A stretch of 64,000 nt of DNA, taken from contig OY754984.1 in NCBI GenBank assembly GCA_963576475.1, positions 22,159,215 through 22,223,214 on the forward strand, in the 5' to 3' direction. The DNA comes from Molanna angustata. Its lineage: Eukaryota; Arthropoda; Insecta; Trichoptera; Molannidae. This document shows, one piece after another, positions 1 to 11,605 of this stretch (positions are counted from its first letter, which is position 1; every line of letters starts with the position of its first letter). The notes under the pieces were generated by a model. It searched no databases, was not told the origin of the DNA, and worked only from the letters and a program-made list of their open reading frames with translations. The translations under genes and the position numbers were made by a program.

Positions 1-3000
1 TTATAATGTAAAGAGCTTGAACATAGAACTGATTAGCTTTCCATAAATAACAAAAAAAATCTTCATATGATATCACCTGTCAAAATTTGGAAAATGCTCT
101 CGCGTTCTTTAGAACAAAATTTATCTGCTTTTTTTAAAATATTTCATACAACATAAGCATTTTTCCCTATACTGCATTAATAGTTTGTCTATCTTAACAT
201 AAAAATATACTATCGGAAGAAAATTTATATTCCTGATAGTAACATTTAGTATGAATAAAAATGTAATTAGATAAATTTCTATGTATGGAAAAGTTCAGTA
301 ATTTGATATCATGTTATAATGTAAAGAGCTTGAACATAGAACTGATTAGCTTTCCATAAATAACAAAAAAAATCTTCATATGATATCACCTGTCAAAATT
401 TGGAAAATGCTCTCGCGTTCTTTAGAACAAAATTTATCTGCTTTTTTTAAAATATTTCATACAACATAAGCATTCTTCACTATACTGCATTAATAGTTTG
501 TTTATCTTAACATAAAAATATACTATCGGAAGAAAATTTACATTCTTGATAGTAACATTTAGTATGAATAAAAATGTAATTAGATAAATTTCTATGTATG
601 GAAAAGTTCAGTAATTTGATTTCATGTTATAATGTAAAAAGCTTGAACATAGAACTGATTAGCTTTCCATAAACAACAAAAAAAATCTTCATATGATATC
701 ACCTGTCAAAATTTGGAAAATGCTCTCGCGTTCTTTAGAACAAAATTTATCTGCTTTTTTTAAAATATTTCATACAACATAATCATTCTTCACTATACTG
801 CATTAATAGTTTGTTTATCTTAACATAAAAATATACTATCGGAAGAAAATTTACATTCCTGATAGTAACATTTAGTATGAATAAAAATGTAATTAGATAA
901 ATTTCTATGTATGGAAAAGTTCTGTAATTTGATTTCATGTTATAATGTAAAGAGCTTGAACATAGAACTGATTAGCTTTCCATAAATAACAAAAAAAATC
1001 TTCATATGATATCACCTGTCAAAATTTGGAAAATGCTCTCGCGTTCTTTAGAACAAAATTTATCTGCTTTTTTTAAAATATTTCATACAACATAAGCATT
1101 CTTCACTATACTGCATTAATAGTTTGTTTATCTTAACATAAAAATATACTATCGGAAGAAAATTTACATTCCTGATAGTAACATTTAGTATGAATAAAAA
1201 TGTAATTAGATAAATTTCTATGTATGGAAAAGTTCAGTAATTTGATTTCTTGTTATAATGTAAAGAGCTTGAACATAGAACTGATTAGCTTTCCATAAAT
1301 AACAAAAAAAATCTTCATATGATATCACCTGTCAAAATTTGGAAAATGCTCTCGCGTTCTTTAGAACAAAATTTATCTGCTTTTTTTAAAATATTTCATA
1401 CAACATAAGCATTCTTCACTATACTGCATTAATAGTTTGTTTATCTTAACATAAAAATATACTATCGGAAGAAAATTTACGTTCCTGATAGTAACATTTA
1501 GTATGAATAAAAATGTAATTAGATAAATTTCTATGTATGGAAAAGTTCAGTAATTTGATTTCATGTTATAATGTAAAGAGCTTGAACATAGAACTGATTA
1601 GCTTTCCATAAATAACAAAAAAAATCTTCATATGATATCACCTGTCAAAATTTGGAAAATGCTCTCGCGTTCTTTAGAACAAAATTTATCTGCTTTTTTT
1701 AAAATATTTCATACAACATAAGCATTCTTCACTATACTGCATTAATAGTTTGTTTATCTTAACATAAAAATATACTATCGGAAGAAAATTTACATTCCTG
1801 ATAGTAACATTTAGTATGAATAAAAATGTAATTAGATAAATTTCTATGTATGGAAAAGTTCAGTAATTTGATTTCATGTTATAATGTAAAGAGCTTGAAC
1901 ATAGAACTGATTAGCTTTCCATAAATAACAAAAAAAATCTTCATATGATATCACCTGTCAAAATTTGGAAAATGCTCTCGCGTTCTTTAGAACAAAATTT
2001 ATCTGCTTTTTTTAAAATATTTCATACAACATAAGCATTTTTCCCTATACTGCATTAATAGTTTGTCTATCTTAACATAAAAATATACTATCGGAAGAAA
2101 ATTTATATTCCTGATAGTAACATTTAGTATGAATAAAAATGTAATTAGATAAATTTCTATGTATGGAAAAGTTCAGTAATTTGATATCATGTTATAATGT
2201 AAAGAGCTTGAACATAGAACTGATTAGCTTTCCATAAACAACAAAAAAAATCTTCATATGATATCACCTGTCAAAATTTGGAAAATGCTCTCGCGTTCTT
2301 TAGAACAAAATTTATCTGCTTTTTTTAAAATATTTCATACAACATAAGCATTCTTCACTATACTGCATTAATAGTTTGTTTATCTTAACATAAAAATATA
2401 CTATCGGAAGAAAATTTACATTCCTGATAGTAACATTTAGTATGAATAAAAATGTAATTAGATAAATTTCTATGTATGGAAAAGTTCTGTAATTTGATTT
2501 CATGTTATAATGTAAAGAGCTTGAACATAGAACTGATTAGCTTTCCATAAATAACAAAAAAAATCTTCATATGATATCACCTGTCAAAATTTGGAAAATG
2601 CTCTCGCGTTCTTTAGAACAAAATTTATCTGCTTTTTTTAAAATATTTCATACAACATAAGCATTCTTCACTATACTGCATTAATAGTTTGTTTATCTTA
2701 ACATAAAAATATACTATCGGAAGAAAATTTACATTCCTGATAGTAACATTTAGTATGAATAAAAATGTAATTAGATAAATTTCTATGTATGGAAAAGTTC
2801 AGTAATTTGATTTCTTGTTATAATGTAAAGAGCTTGAACATAGAACTGATTAGCTTTCCATAAATAACAAAAAAAATCTTCATATGATATCACCTGTCAA
2901 AATTTGGAAAATGCTCTCGCGTTCTTTAGAACAAAATTTATCTGCTTTTTTTAAAATATTTCATACAACATAAGCATTCTTCACTATACTGCATTAATAG

Positions 3001-4019
3001 TTTGTTTATCTTAACATAAAAATATACTATCGGAAGAAAATTTACATTCCTGATAGTAACATTTAGTATGAATAAAAATGTAATTAGATAAATTTCTATG
3101 TATGGAAAAGTTCAGTAATTTGATTTCATGTTATAATGTAAAGAGCTTGAACATAGAACTGATTAGCTTTCCATATATAACAAAAAAATTCTTCATATGA
3201 TATCACCTCTCCAAATTTGGAAAATGCTCTCGCGTTCTTTAGAACAAAATTTATCTGCTTTTTTTAAAATATTTCATACAACATAAGCATTCTTCCCTAT
3301 ACTGCATTAATAGTTTGTCTATCTTAACATAAAAATATACTATCGGAAGAAAATTTATATTCCTGGTAGTAACATTTAGTATGAATAAAAATGTAATTAG
3401 ATAAATTTCTATGTATGGAAAAGTTCAGTAATTTGATTTCATGTTATAATGTAAAGAGCTTGAACATAGAACTGATTAGCTTTCCATAAATAACAAAAAA
3501 ATTCTTCATATGATATCACCTGTCAAAATTTGGAAAATACTCTTGCGTTCTTTAAAACAAAATTTATGTGCTTTTTTAAAAATATTTCATACAACATAAG
3601 CATTCTTCACTATACTGCATTAATAGTTTGTTTATCTTAACATAAAAATATACTATCGGAAGAAAATTTATATTCCTGGTAGTAACATTTAGTATGAATA
3701 AAAATGTAATTAGATAAATTTCTATGTATGGAAAAGTTCAGTAATTTGATTTCATGTTATAATGTAAAGAGCTTGAACATAGAACTGATTAGCTTTCCAT
3801 AAATAACAAAAAAATCTTCATATGATATCACGTGTCAAAATTTTGAAAATGCTCTCGCGTTCTTTAAATCAAAATTTATCTGCTTTTTTTAAAATATTTC
3901 ATACAACATAAGCATTCTTCACTATACGGCATTAATAGTTTGTCTATCTTAACATGAAAATATACTATCGTTAGAAAATTTATATTCCTGGTAGTAAAAT
4001 TTAGAATGAATAAAATATT
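1..4019. repeat. 313-bp satellite array, about 12.8 monomers
   Basis: The word TTATAATGTAAAGAGC recurs at 1, 314, 627, 940, 1253, 1566, 1879, 2192, 2505, 2818, 3131, 3444 and 3757, an exact 313-bp period with no net indel over twelve units. Monomers differ at only a few sites. The window starts inside the array, so its true left end is not seen. The last units (from about 3131) are more diverged and the final one decays near 4019, the usual pattern at a satellite edge. Each monomer is AT-rich and contains one CTCTCGCGTTCTTTAGAAC block. The 63-residue frame at 2312-2503 on the minus strand is a by-product of the repeat and not a gene. Confidence 0.97.
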
Positions 4020-4029
4020 TCATTGTCAA

Positions 4030-4077
4030 TATTTGTGGTGTGGAGAGTTTAGTGTTGGCCACAACCCACTCGTTTTA
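4030..4077 (-). repeat. R4 repeat, terminal fragment
   Basis: About 48 bp ending in GGCCACAACCCACTCGTTTTA is the reverse complement of the start of the R4 family, seen more fully at 29252, 46365, 47155 (inverted), 49085 and 56578. It sits directly at the satellite boundary. Confidence 0.6.
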
Positions 4078-4240
4078 TGATAAATTTATGAGATTAACTG
4101 CCTATATTTCCAAACTTTTTAAAAATTTCGAAAAAAGCCGAAATACCCCAACTAGATAATTTAATTTTCTATAAAAAATATTAAGATTGTATTAGCACAT
4201 CTCAAATTTTTTTTAATAATTTTTATAAAAATTGAATTTA
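4078..4240 (+). repeat. 163-bp interspersed repeat, paired with 50822-50990
   Basis: The segment from GATAAATTTATGAGATTAAC to the T-rich end matches 50822-50990 in direct orientation over its whole length with scattered substitutions. Shared landmarks are AACTGCCTATATTTCC, AAGCCGAAA and CCCCAACTAGATAATTTAA. The class is unknown. Confidence 0.75.
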
Positions 4241-4688
4241 GTGACGACATTGCTTCATACAATTTGTATGGAAGTAGCCTACTCACAATATCTAAGAAGA
4301 CTTAATAATTTGATACTAATCTCCCAACATACATACATACCATCATGCTGTTTTCATATTCTGGGTAGGATCAAAGGACTGACCTCCATACTATCCTATC
4401 TTGACATACATACCTAGGTACATGTGTTGTATAGAAAACCAAATATCTTAAAATATTAAATAATTTGTATTTATGGGTTTATAGTTTGGTACTTACCTAT
4501 TCTTCAACTGTACATACTATCACTATCGACAGTTAGATCTCATGTGTTACATGCATTTAGTATAAAAAACAAAATATCTTAAAATATTCAATAATTTGGA
4601 TTAATGATTTTATAGTTTGGTACTTATTCTTCAACTATACATACTATCGCTATCGACAGTTGGATCTCGTGTGTTTCATGCAACTAGT
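4241..4688 (+). repeat. R1 repeat with terminal 128-bp tandem duplication
   Basis: About 300 bp (4262-4560) is the reverse complement of 32910-33205, sharing CTGGGTAGGATCAAAGGACT, TCCATACTATCCTATCTTGA and ACTATCGACAGT. The last 128 bp (4430-4560) are repeated at once as 4561-4688, so one end of the element is dimeric here. A short related piece lies at 10670-10790. The 61-residue frame at 4232-4417 is not gene-like. No terminal inverted repeats are obvious. Confidence 0.75.
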
Positions 4689-4689
4689 T

Positions 4690-4822
4690 TTATAATAGTC
4701 AAGATTTCAATCGAATATTGATTTTCGTTCAGTGTGTTAGTTTCTTTAAAAATGATCAAATTTATAAAAGTCGAGGTATCCATCGAATATTGATATTCAT
4801 TTTCGTTCAGTGTTTTATGTAG
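4690..4822. repeat. Two-copy tandem repeat, about 65 bp
   Basis: Two imperfect tandem copies share ATCGAATATTGAT followed by TTTTCGTTCAGTGT (near 4713 and 4783). They follow the R1 copy directly. Confidence 0.55.
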
Positions 4823-5084
4823 TTCCTAAATATTGATCCAACCATCAATTTGTTTAAAAGAACTTTGTTCTCTTAACATATCGACAATGTTTCAAGCCAG
4901 GATACGCGATATTTTTTACGGTTTTTCCAACTTTAAAGTCAAATAGAAAAACCGGAGCCCATATTCGGACGATAGACACTCTGATTATTGATTATGTACC
5001 ACAATCAGAAGCATAGGCGGCTCGTGATTGAAATTATCTGCAGTTCATTTTTAGATAAACATAATATGTAGGTATCTACATTCA
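4823..5084. other. AT-rich sequence, nothing recognised
   Basis: No long frame, RNA signature or repeat match was seen by eye. Confidence 0.5.
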
Positions 5085-5240
5085 TGTTTATAAATTTATT
5101 TAAAATTATTTCTCACGTAACTCTTGCTTGTCGGGGCTGGAAACACTAGGTAAATAAATTCGATGAAATTGTCGAATAGCAATGAAATGGCCACATGCGC
5201 AGGGTGCAAGGAAGTATTTATTATTATTTTTATATTTATA
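5085..5240 (+). mobile_element. SINE-B fragment, tRNA head missing
   Basis: This matches the body of SINE-B copies at 34277 and 43337: AATTTATTT...ATTTCTCACG, GGGCTGGAAACACTAG, GCGCAGGGTGCA and a terminal TTATTATT run. The tRNA-like head with A and B boxes is absent, so the copy is 5'-truncated and diverged. Confidence 0.7.
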
Positions 5241-6514
5241 TATTTTTTCAATGGCGAGCCTTTGAATTTTGTTTTATTCTATTATTTATTTTGAAAGAAA
5301 TAATGTTTGGGTACATATTAAATTTATATGATGTACCTAGTACGTAAGTACTTCGTCTAATAAATAGTGACATTAAATAAAGTAGGTACCTATGTAGTGT
5401 GTTTATATAATATTTAAATAATGAATTTCCCCAACATTTTTTAACACAAAATTATCTTTTGACTAAATATATCACAACAAAAAAATCAAATAAAAACTTT
5501 TGTTATTTGTATAATATACGAGTACTTCAAAATATATAAAAGATTCATAAAATCCTAGATGTTTTACTCCCGGTTGATATCTATATGAAAATTAAAAAAA
5601 AAAGTTCAACGCTCTTAAATTTGTGCATGCCTTTCGATTACACGATTGTATAAAACTCTAGGATAGAGGAGATCAAATGTTTGTTGGTGTAACATCGTTG
5701 AAAAAACATTGAGATGGTCTTATGTTATAATAATGTAGTTTTCTTCAAAACTGCGTATAAAAACACCGTTGGACTCAACAGTAAGCTGTCAATAAATTGA
5801 ACAATAATTCACAATATGTTTCTAAACATCGTAGGTATTTGAAAAAACATAGTTGTTAAATTGATAATATCAGTCCATCGACATTGAAATAAACATCCCT
5901 ATAATATAGAACGAGCAATTTAATTGATATATATTTTTTAATATCCTTATTGATATTACAAAAGATGTTTTTAATTTTACTCTGACACTAATGAACATTT
6001 GGACAAACTTCACAATCACACCACAGATGTTTGTCATAACATTGTACGTAAGTTAATGTAAAATAATCCTTACAAATAATAAGTAAAATGTTGTTATTAC
6101 GCATGTTGATGTTTACTCATTATGGACAGTATTTATGTCTTCAATACGCATGTCTGGAGCAAAGCACGGACCGGGACAGTGTTCTGTCCTTTTCTAACAC
6201 ATACCAATGAAGCGCTATCTGTGTCGCTCACAATCACGGATCGGCAAAATTTCGTATTAGTATGAGATAATATGTAGAAAAATTACGTTCATATAAATTA
6301 TGGACACAATCCTATAATATACGAATTTTGGCGCTATATACAAACACGCATCTACTAACAAAGTTACTAGGTACCATTATAACGTATTTTTGCAAGTGTT
6401 TTGAATAAGTTTTTTGGATATAATATATATTTATTAATTTTAGAAGGCAGTGTAGTGCACTTATGTACACACTAAGAAATCGCCTGTGTACAGAAGGCGT
6501 AGTAAGAAAGCTAG
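5241..6514. other. 1.3 kb of AT-rich sequence without a recognised gene
   Basis: Reading both strands showed no frame with a family signature, no tRNA-like cloverleaf and no strong inverted repeat. The minus-strand frames at 6312-6857 lie partly in the tandem repeat that follows and have a low-complexity I/F/Y-rich composition. Confidence 0.5.
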
Positions 6515-6820
6515 AACAAATGGACGTGAAAACTATATAAAATATACGAAATATATAAAATATCGAAAAATATACACATGGACGCAAGTGTGATGTCAAT
6601 TATGCATAGGAAAGTTTTTTAATATACACCGGAAGTAGTAATAAAGATAGAAAAATGGACGTGAAAACTATATGAAGAAATATATAAAATATACAAAAAA
6701 TATACACCGGACGCAGTAATAAAGATAAAAATATGGACGTGAAAACTATAGGAAGATATTTGTAAAATATACAAAAAATATACACATGGACGCAAGTATG
6801 AAAATGACGTGTCAAATGTA
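6515..6820. repeat. Degenerate tandem repeat, units of about 80-135 bp
   Basis: ATGGACGTGAAAACTATA recurs at about 6520, 6655 and 6735. Each is followed by AAATATA-rich sequence and then ACACATGGACGCAAGT or ACACCGGACGCAGTAAT. The first unit holds an extra ~55 bp. Confidence 0.7.
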
Positions 6821-6997
6821 CCAAAATAGGATAAAACTGAATATTTATATTTTTCAATTTACAAGAAAAACCTTATGGCTACAATGATTGTGAGCAACAA
6901 ATAGCTCTAAATTCACAAACATAAACCTAAAATAATAAGTAGAAGTGGTGGACGCCGACCTGTCGGATATTTGGCGGACGCAAAAAATGTAGTGGGA

Positions 6998-7500
<503 letters not shown>

Positions 7501-7671
7501 ATACATTAATGAATATCAATCGTTATAAAAATTTTCGGAATATGCATTTTGAATACTGGCAACATTGCTTTCCGATATGTCATAATATTATGCATTGTTG
7601 TGTAAGTAATCGAATATTTGTACAAGTAGGTACACATTGTTACAAGTAGGTTAATTAGACAAAAATGACCT

Positions 7672-8165
7672 TATAAGTCTGGCGCAATTCAGGGGTGACT
7701 TGTATGCGAAATATGCATTTGTCACCTCAGGTATAAGAATTGTTGCTCTCATTATTTACAAAAAACCAATTCTCTCAATAAAAGGCGTTACAACAAAAAT
7801 AAATAAAAATAATAAGAATGTTGTTCATAATTTCACACATAGATGGCTGTAGTAAAAATTCCTTATTTTCAAGCGAAAAAAAATTCAGTATTACAATATA
7901 TAGAACTTTCAAAATTGAATTGATAGGGATCTCATTAAAGAGGCATAATTGGTGAACGTTGCGCAAGCGCATAAAGTGATCACGTAATCTAGCCGATGAC
8001 AGGTCGTAAGCCCTGTAGGTGCCTTGATTTCCCGGTTCTCCTACAGTAAATATTCCAACTTCTTCTCTATTGAGATAATTAAAAAACTGTTAAAAAATAT
8101 CTTTGACTCCCGACAGGGAAAAAAATCCAATGTTTGCGCATATGCAATAATAAAAATATTCATTG
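7672..8165 (-). mobile_element. Family M non-autonomous element, near full length
   Basis: This is the most complete family-M copy. Read on the minus strand, it runs from GCATATGCGCAAACATTGGA through CCCTGTCGGGAGTCAAAG, TCTCAATAGAGA, GGAGAACCGGGAAATCAAGG, GGGCTTACGACCTGTCATCG, GATCACTTTATGCGCTTGCG and GGCATAATTGG (complement), to a terminal block GGTGAC...GTCACC next to AATTCAGGGG. It carries no frame with transposase or reverse-transcriptase motifs. The 65-residue frame at 7775-7972 is conserved among copies only because the DNA is. No RNA polymerase III boxes or clear long TIRs were found. Its class (MITE, Helitron-like or SINE-like) is open. Confidence 0.8.
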
Positions 8166-8169
8166 AAAC

Positions 8170-8457
8170 TTGATGTTTTTCTCAACGCTGTCAGCGGTAT
8201 TTGTTTTCATATTTTTAATATTGTATGTAATTACTATTTGTATAATTATTTATTATTATTGTATAAAGCTATTTAGTTAGTTTATACAAGTTTATTCTGT
8301 TTTAAGTGGTATTATGACGATAGGTCATCTCAATGTAATGTGTCATGCTTTCTTTTAATCCACAAAATCTACACCCATTTCTATGTTTGTTATACCTACC
8401 AGCTAATAACAACAAGCCAACGTTCGTACCTACAGGGTCCGCTAGTAAAATATAAAA
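8170..8457. other. Unassigned AT-rich sequence
   Basis: No gene or RNA signature was seen between the family-M copy and the palindrome. Confidence 0.4.
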
Positions 8458-8631
8458 TTGGACTAAATGGAATAGGAACGTACCTATTTTGGCCGGAACA
8501 TTCTTAAAAAGTTATTGAATTAGACGTATTTTGAATCGAAAATTTCATAATTATTCAAAATACGTCTAATACAGTAACTTTTTAAGAACGTTCCGGCCAA
8601 TAGAGGCACGTTCCTATTCCATTTAGTCCAA
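8458..8631. mobile_element. Palindromic foldback/MITE, 79-bp arms
   Basis: Arms 8458-8536 and 8553-8631 are imperfect reverse complements (TTGGACTAAATGGAATAGGA against TCCTATTCCATTTAGTCCAA; GGCCGGAAC against GTTCCGGCC; TAGACGTATTTTGAAT against ATTCAAAATACGTCTA). They are centred at 8544.5 with a 16-nt loop and no net indel. Weaker pairing (AAATAT.AAA) continues outward to about 8438 and 8655. An RNA from either strand would fold into a long hairpin. Confidence 0.85.
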
Positions 8632-8659
8632 GTTGATATTTTATAACGCTGAAATAAAC

Positions 8660-9217
8660 CGTAAATCTAAAATCTACAATTTTAGAACGTTCCTATTTTA
8701 GTTGCAATAGTTACTGAATAGGGGGTATTACCTAATACATTACCTAAACTAAGCAATATTTGTTTATCCTTTTGTACATAATATAAAAAAAATATATATT
8801 ACACTGGCAGGCTTATTGTCATAAGCAATTTCTTCCAAACAACCAGATTACAAAGTAAGATAAAATTGTGAATGTACACCAAAAAAATAATGAAATCAAT
8901 ATCCGGAATCAGGCTATTCCATAAATTTGCTGATTGTACCTACTTCGAACGACGAGCTGAAAAATTCTGTATTGTGGATAGGGATGGATAGTGTTGTACG
9001 TTCATCAAATCGGAAAGGAAGTCCATGATTGGATAAATATGTAAGTGAATATGTTTTTGAGGTACTGTGGCAGGTTAAGATTAGAGAGAATATTGTACAA
9101 TAGTGACAAAATGAGTATATTGCGCCGCTGGCGTATCTTAGGCCAACAAAGAAGATTGCGGTAAGATGATATGTGTTCAAACTTTTTCAACCCAAAGATG
9201 TATCTGATACATACCTT
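8660..9217. other. Unassigned AT-rich sequence
   Basis: Overlapping minus-strand frames at 8914-9268 (87-88 residues) lie in different frames of the same DNA. They show no family motif, and the second runs into the SINE-A copy. No gene is called. Confidence 0.4.
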
Positions 9218-9331
9218 CTGAAACATAAATGCTTGTACTATATAAGTGAACGAAATCGGTCGTGGCAAGATTCGAACTCGCGACCACTGGATTACTAACC
9301 CAGCGCGCTAACCGCTCTGCTACCACCCATC
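9218..9331 (-). mobile_element. SINE-A copy 1 (tRNA-Thr-like head)
   Basis: On the minus strand the head folds like a tRNA. An A-box-like GTAGCAGAGCGG is followed by an anticodon stem-loop CTGGG-TTAGTAA-TCCAG (anticodon AGT, threonine) and a B box GAGTTCGAATC. The body then reads GATTTCGTTCAC and ends at GCATTTATG. Three further copies (17322, 49935, 61293) share head and body, so this is a SINE and not a tRNA gene. Confidence 0.8.
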
Positions 9332-9381
9332 TAAGATATGTTTAGTTATATTTTTTTTATTTGTTTAGTTATATTTTTTTA

Positions 9382-9503
9382 ATTTGTGGTATGTATCTAC
9401 GTTACATACCACAAATAACAAGTTACATACCACAAATAACAAGTAACATACCACAAATATGTAACATGTCTGGAGGTCAAGTCACAAGTTTTGACCTCCA
9501 GAC
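9382..9503. repeat. 21-bp tandem repeat between two perfect hairpins
   Basis: ATTTGTGGTATGTA (9382-9395) and TACATACCACAAAT (9403-9416) form a perfect 14-bp stem with a 7-nt loop. TTACATACCACAAATAACAA repeats with 21-bp period from 9401 (two full copies and a partial third). GTCTGGAGGTCAA (9468-9480) and TTGACCTCCAGAC (9491-9503) form a perfect 13-bp stem with a 10-nt loop. The block lies just upstream of a family-M end at about 9530. Confidence 0.9.
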
Positions 9504-9529
9504 GTACGTAACAGAGAAAGCTGATTTTT

Positions 9530-9985
9530 TTGTCGAATATTTTTTTAATTGCATATACGCAAACATTGGATTTTTTCCCTGTCGGGAGTCAAATGATATT
9601 TTTATTGACAAACATTTTTTTAACATCTCATTAGAGACGATGCTTTTATTGTTTACAAATAAACTAATTTCTTAATTTCTCAATAGATGGCGTTACAAAA
9701 ACGCTTTTCTGTTACTCCATAGATGGCAATAGCATAGTTCCTTATTTTCAAGTGAATTGTTACATACTATTCAAATAGGTATATAGAAATTTCAAAATTA
9801 CATTGATAAGGGAACTTAATAAGAAGGCATAATTGGTGAACGTTGTGCAAGCATATAAAGTGATAACGTAAACCAGCCGATGACAGGTCGTAAGCCCTGT
9901 AGGTGCCTCGAGTTCCTGGTTCTTCTACAATATCCCAACTTCGTCTCTATTGAGATGTTAAAAAAAATGTTTTTCAATAAAATTA
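9530..9985. mobile_element. Family M, rearranged copy
   Basis: 9530-9640 reads in the plus direction (ATTGCATATACGCAAACATTGG, CCCTGTCGGGAGTCAAA). From about 9690 to 9985 the sequence reads in the minus direction (GGTGAACGTTG, ACCAGCCGATGACAGGTCG, CTTCGTCTCTATTGAGATG). Two family-M pieces are therefore joined head-to-head with the middle lost. Confidence 0.75.
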
Positions 9986-9989
9986 TGAT

Positions 9990-10669
9990 TTTTTTGTGTA
10001 AGATTACCACAGCAGGTAACGAAGATTGCCTACTATGAACTATGAGGGTATAAGTCTGCAGAATGTGCCAACTTGTTTTGCTTGGGATAATTCTCGTTAA
10101 TTGTCCGAGAATTAAAACATAAAAGGTTTCCTACTACCTATACAAAATCGTTATTGATCTCTGTAAAATAACCTCTAACTGCTAATAGACCGGTTTGATT
10201 ATATTGACCGTCCTCCGATTAATTAAACAAATTCACAAATAGATAAAAATCGTTGAACCGATATCATTTTTATTACCGAGATAAACTAATGATATTTTGT
10301 ACGTACATATATGTGTGCGCCTGGACGGTATGCAATGTGTACACCATTAAATGTTTTCAACCCCTCCCCCCCTATTCCAATGTCCGGCTAGGTATCAGCG
10401 GCTATAATATAGGGAAACGCTATTAAAATTCCTTAACTTTAATCTTCCGCTACTCGCCGTACGATGGCGTTGCTGTGTGACCAAATTCCCACCACCAAGA
10501 ATTCCCACAGCACACACAATAAAACAATAATATTATTAGATTGTGTGTGCTCATTTGAGGAAAAATGCAGATAGCGCTGACCCCAAGAATTTTCACTTTA
10601 AACAGCATCGTATCCTGAATCATAGAACAATCCGATATACGTATAACTCCTAAAGGAAATATTTCCATT
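9990..10669. other. Unassigned sequence
   Basis: There is no recognised gene. The 151-residue minus-strand frame at 10450-10905 runs through an R1 fragment and the start of a degenerate array and has no family motif. Confidence 0.4.
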
Positions 10670-10790
10670 ACTAGGTGCATGCCACACATGAGATCCAACT
10701 GTCGATGGCGATAATATGTTAAGAGCAAAACATGCATGTCAGGATAGCATATATTGGAATTCAGTCCTTTTTTCCAACTCTGTATATGTA
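10670..10790 (-). repeat. R1 repeat fragment
   Basis: GCATGCCACACATGAGATCC, AACTGTCGATGGCGA and GTCAGGATAGCATA match the R1 copy at 32916-33090 with a diverged centre. Confidence 0.6.
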
Positions 10791-10849
10791 AGCTTGCTAG
10801 TATGAAATCTTGTTTATACCCCTGATATTTCGGTGACAGGAAAATTATT

Positions 10850-10985
10850 CGAAAAACAATTATTCGAATGCTCAATTTTACGAAAATCAATTTTACGAAT
10901 GGCAATTATTCGAATCACATTTTTTCGAAAAACAATTTTCCGAACACACAATTATCAGAATTTACAATTGTTCGAATTTTTATGA
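10850..10985. repeat. Degenerate 16-bp minisatellite, AATTATTCGAA type
   Basis: Eight decayed units follow CAATT(A/T)TTCGAA about every 16 bp (CAATTATTCGAA, CAATTTTACGAA, CAATTTTCCGAA, CAATTGTTCGAA). Related short arrays occur near 11553-11605 and 14393-14455. Confidence 0.75.
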
Positions 10986-11017
10986 CGTCATGTTGGTAGT
11001 ATTGTGAGAGAAATAAA

Positions 11018-11147
11018 CCATAGATTTTTATTATAATATACTAGATGTCGTAGTTAGCAAATTTTGTATGAATCGAAAACAAAGGACTCACTTTTTGCAC
11101 GGAGTACTACATCTTCATAGTATATTATGTATAATAAAAATCTATGG
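11018..11147. mobile_element. 130-bp MITE with 18-bp TIRs and AATAAA target duplication
   Basis: Perfect 18-bp inverted termini CCATAGATTTTTATTATA lie at 11018-11035 and 11130-11147, and similarity continues inward (AATATACTA, AGATGT.GTAGT). AATAAA occurs directly outside both ends (11012-11017 and 11148-11153), consistent with a 6-bp target duplication, although an A/T-rich 6-mer can match by chance. There is no coding capacity. Confidence 0.85.
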
Positions 11148-11552
11148 AATAAACAACATGGCGACGCGCCGCGCTGTCAGATATCCTAGGATGTACCTAC
11201 ACCTATTTTTTAAACCTAAACCTACAAAACTTTGGTGAACATATGTTGGTTAAGTTTGTTTGTAGTTATAATTGCGACTGGTGTGAGCCAGTTGCATTAT
11301 ATATTGAAAAAAGTAACTATAATATTAAAGTAAAATAACTAAATTGGTGTGAATACTAGATAAACACAAACTGGTGTACAAACTAGGCTATCCCGCGCTG
11401 TCAAATATCAGTTATTAAAAATGTGCAAACATACGTACCCAATAATAATACTACAAGTAATAATAGTCTTCATCGAATATATTTTACTGGCAACAAATAT
11501 GTCAAAGGAGGCAACATAATGACACAAAAATATATTAAATTCGGTTAATTGG

Positions 11553-11605
11553 TTTTCCAACAAATGTTAGTTCGAATAATTTGCTTTCGGACAATAGGCG
11601 TGATG
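11553..11605. repeat. Short degenerate array, TTCGAATAATTTGC type
   Basis: Three or four decayed units related to the 10850 array lie directly before the duplicated segment that starts at about 11600. In inverted form, the same junction word GTCATCA(C/T)GCCTATTGTC recurs at 14366-14384 beside the array at 14393. Confidence 0.5.

Noticed and set aside
1..4019. CRISPR or rDNA spacer array
   Set aside because: 313-bp head-to-tail monomers with no spacers and no rRNA sequence: a satellite.
10450..10905. 151-residue minus-strand open frame
   Set aside because: Runs across an R1 repeat fragment into a degenerate minisatellite. No motif, and the composition is typical of random frames.
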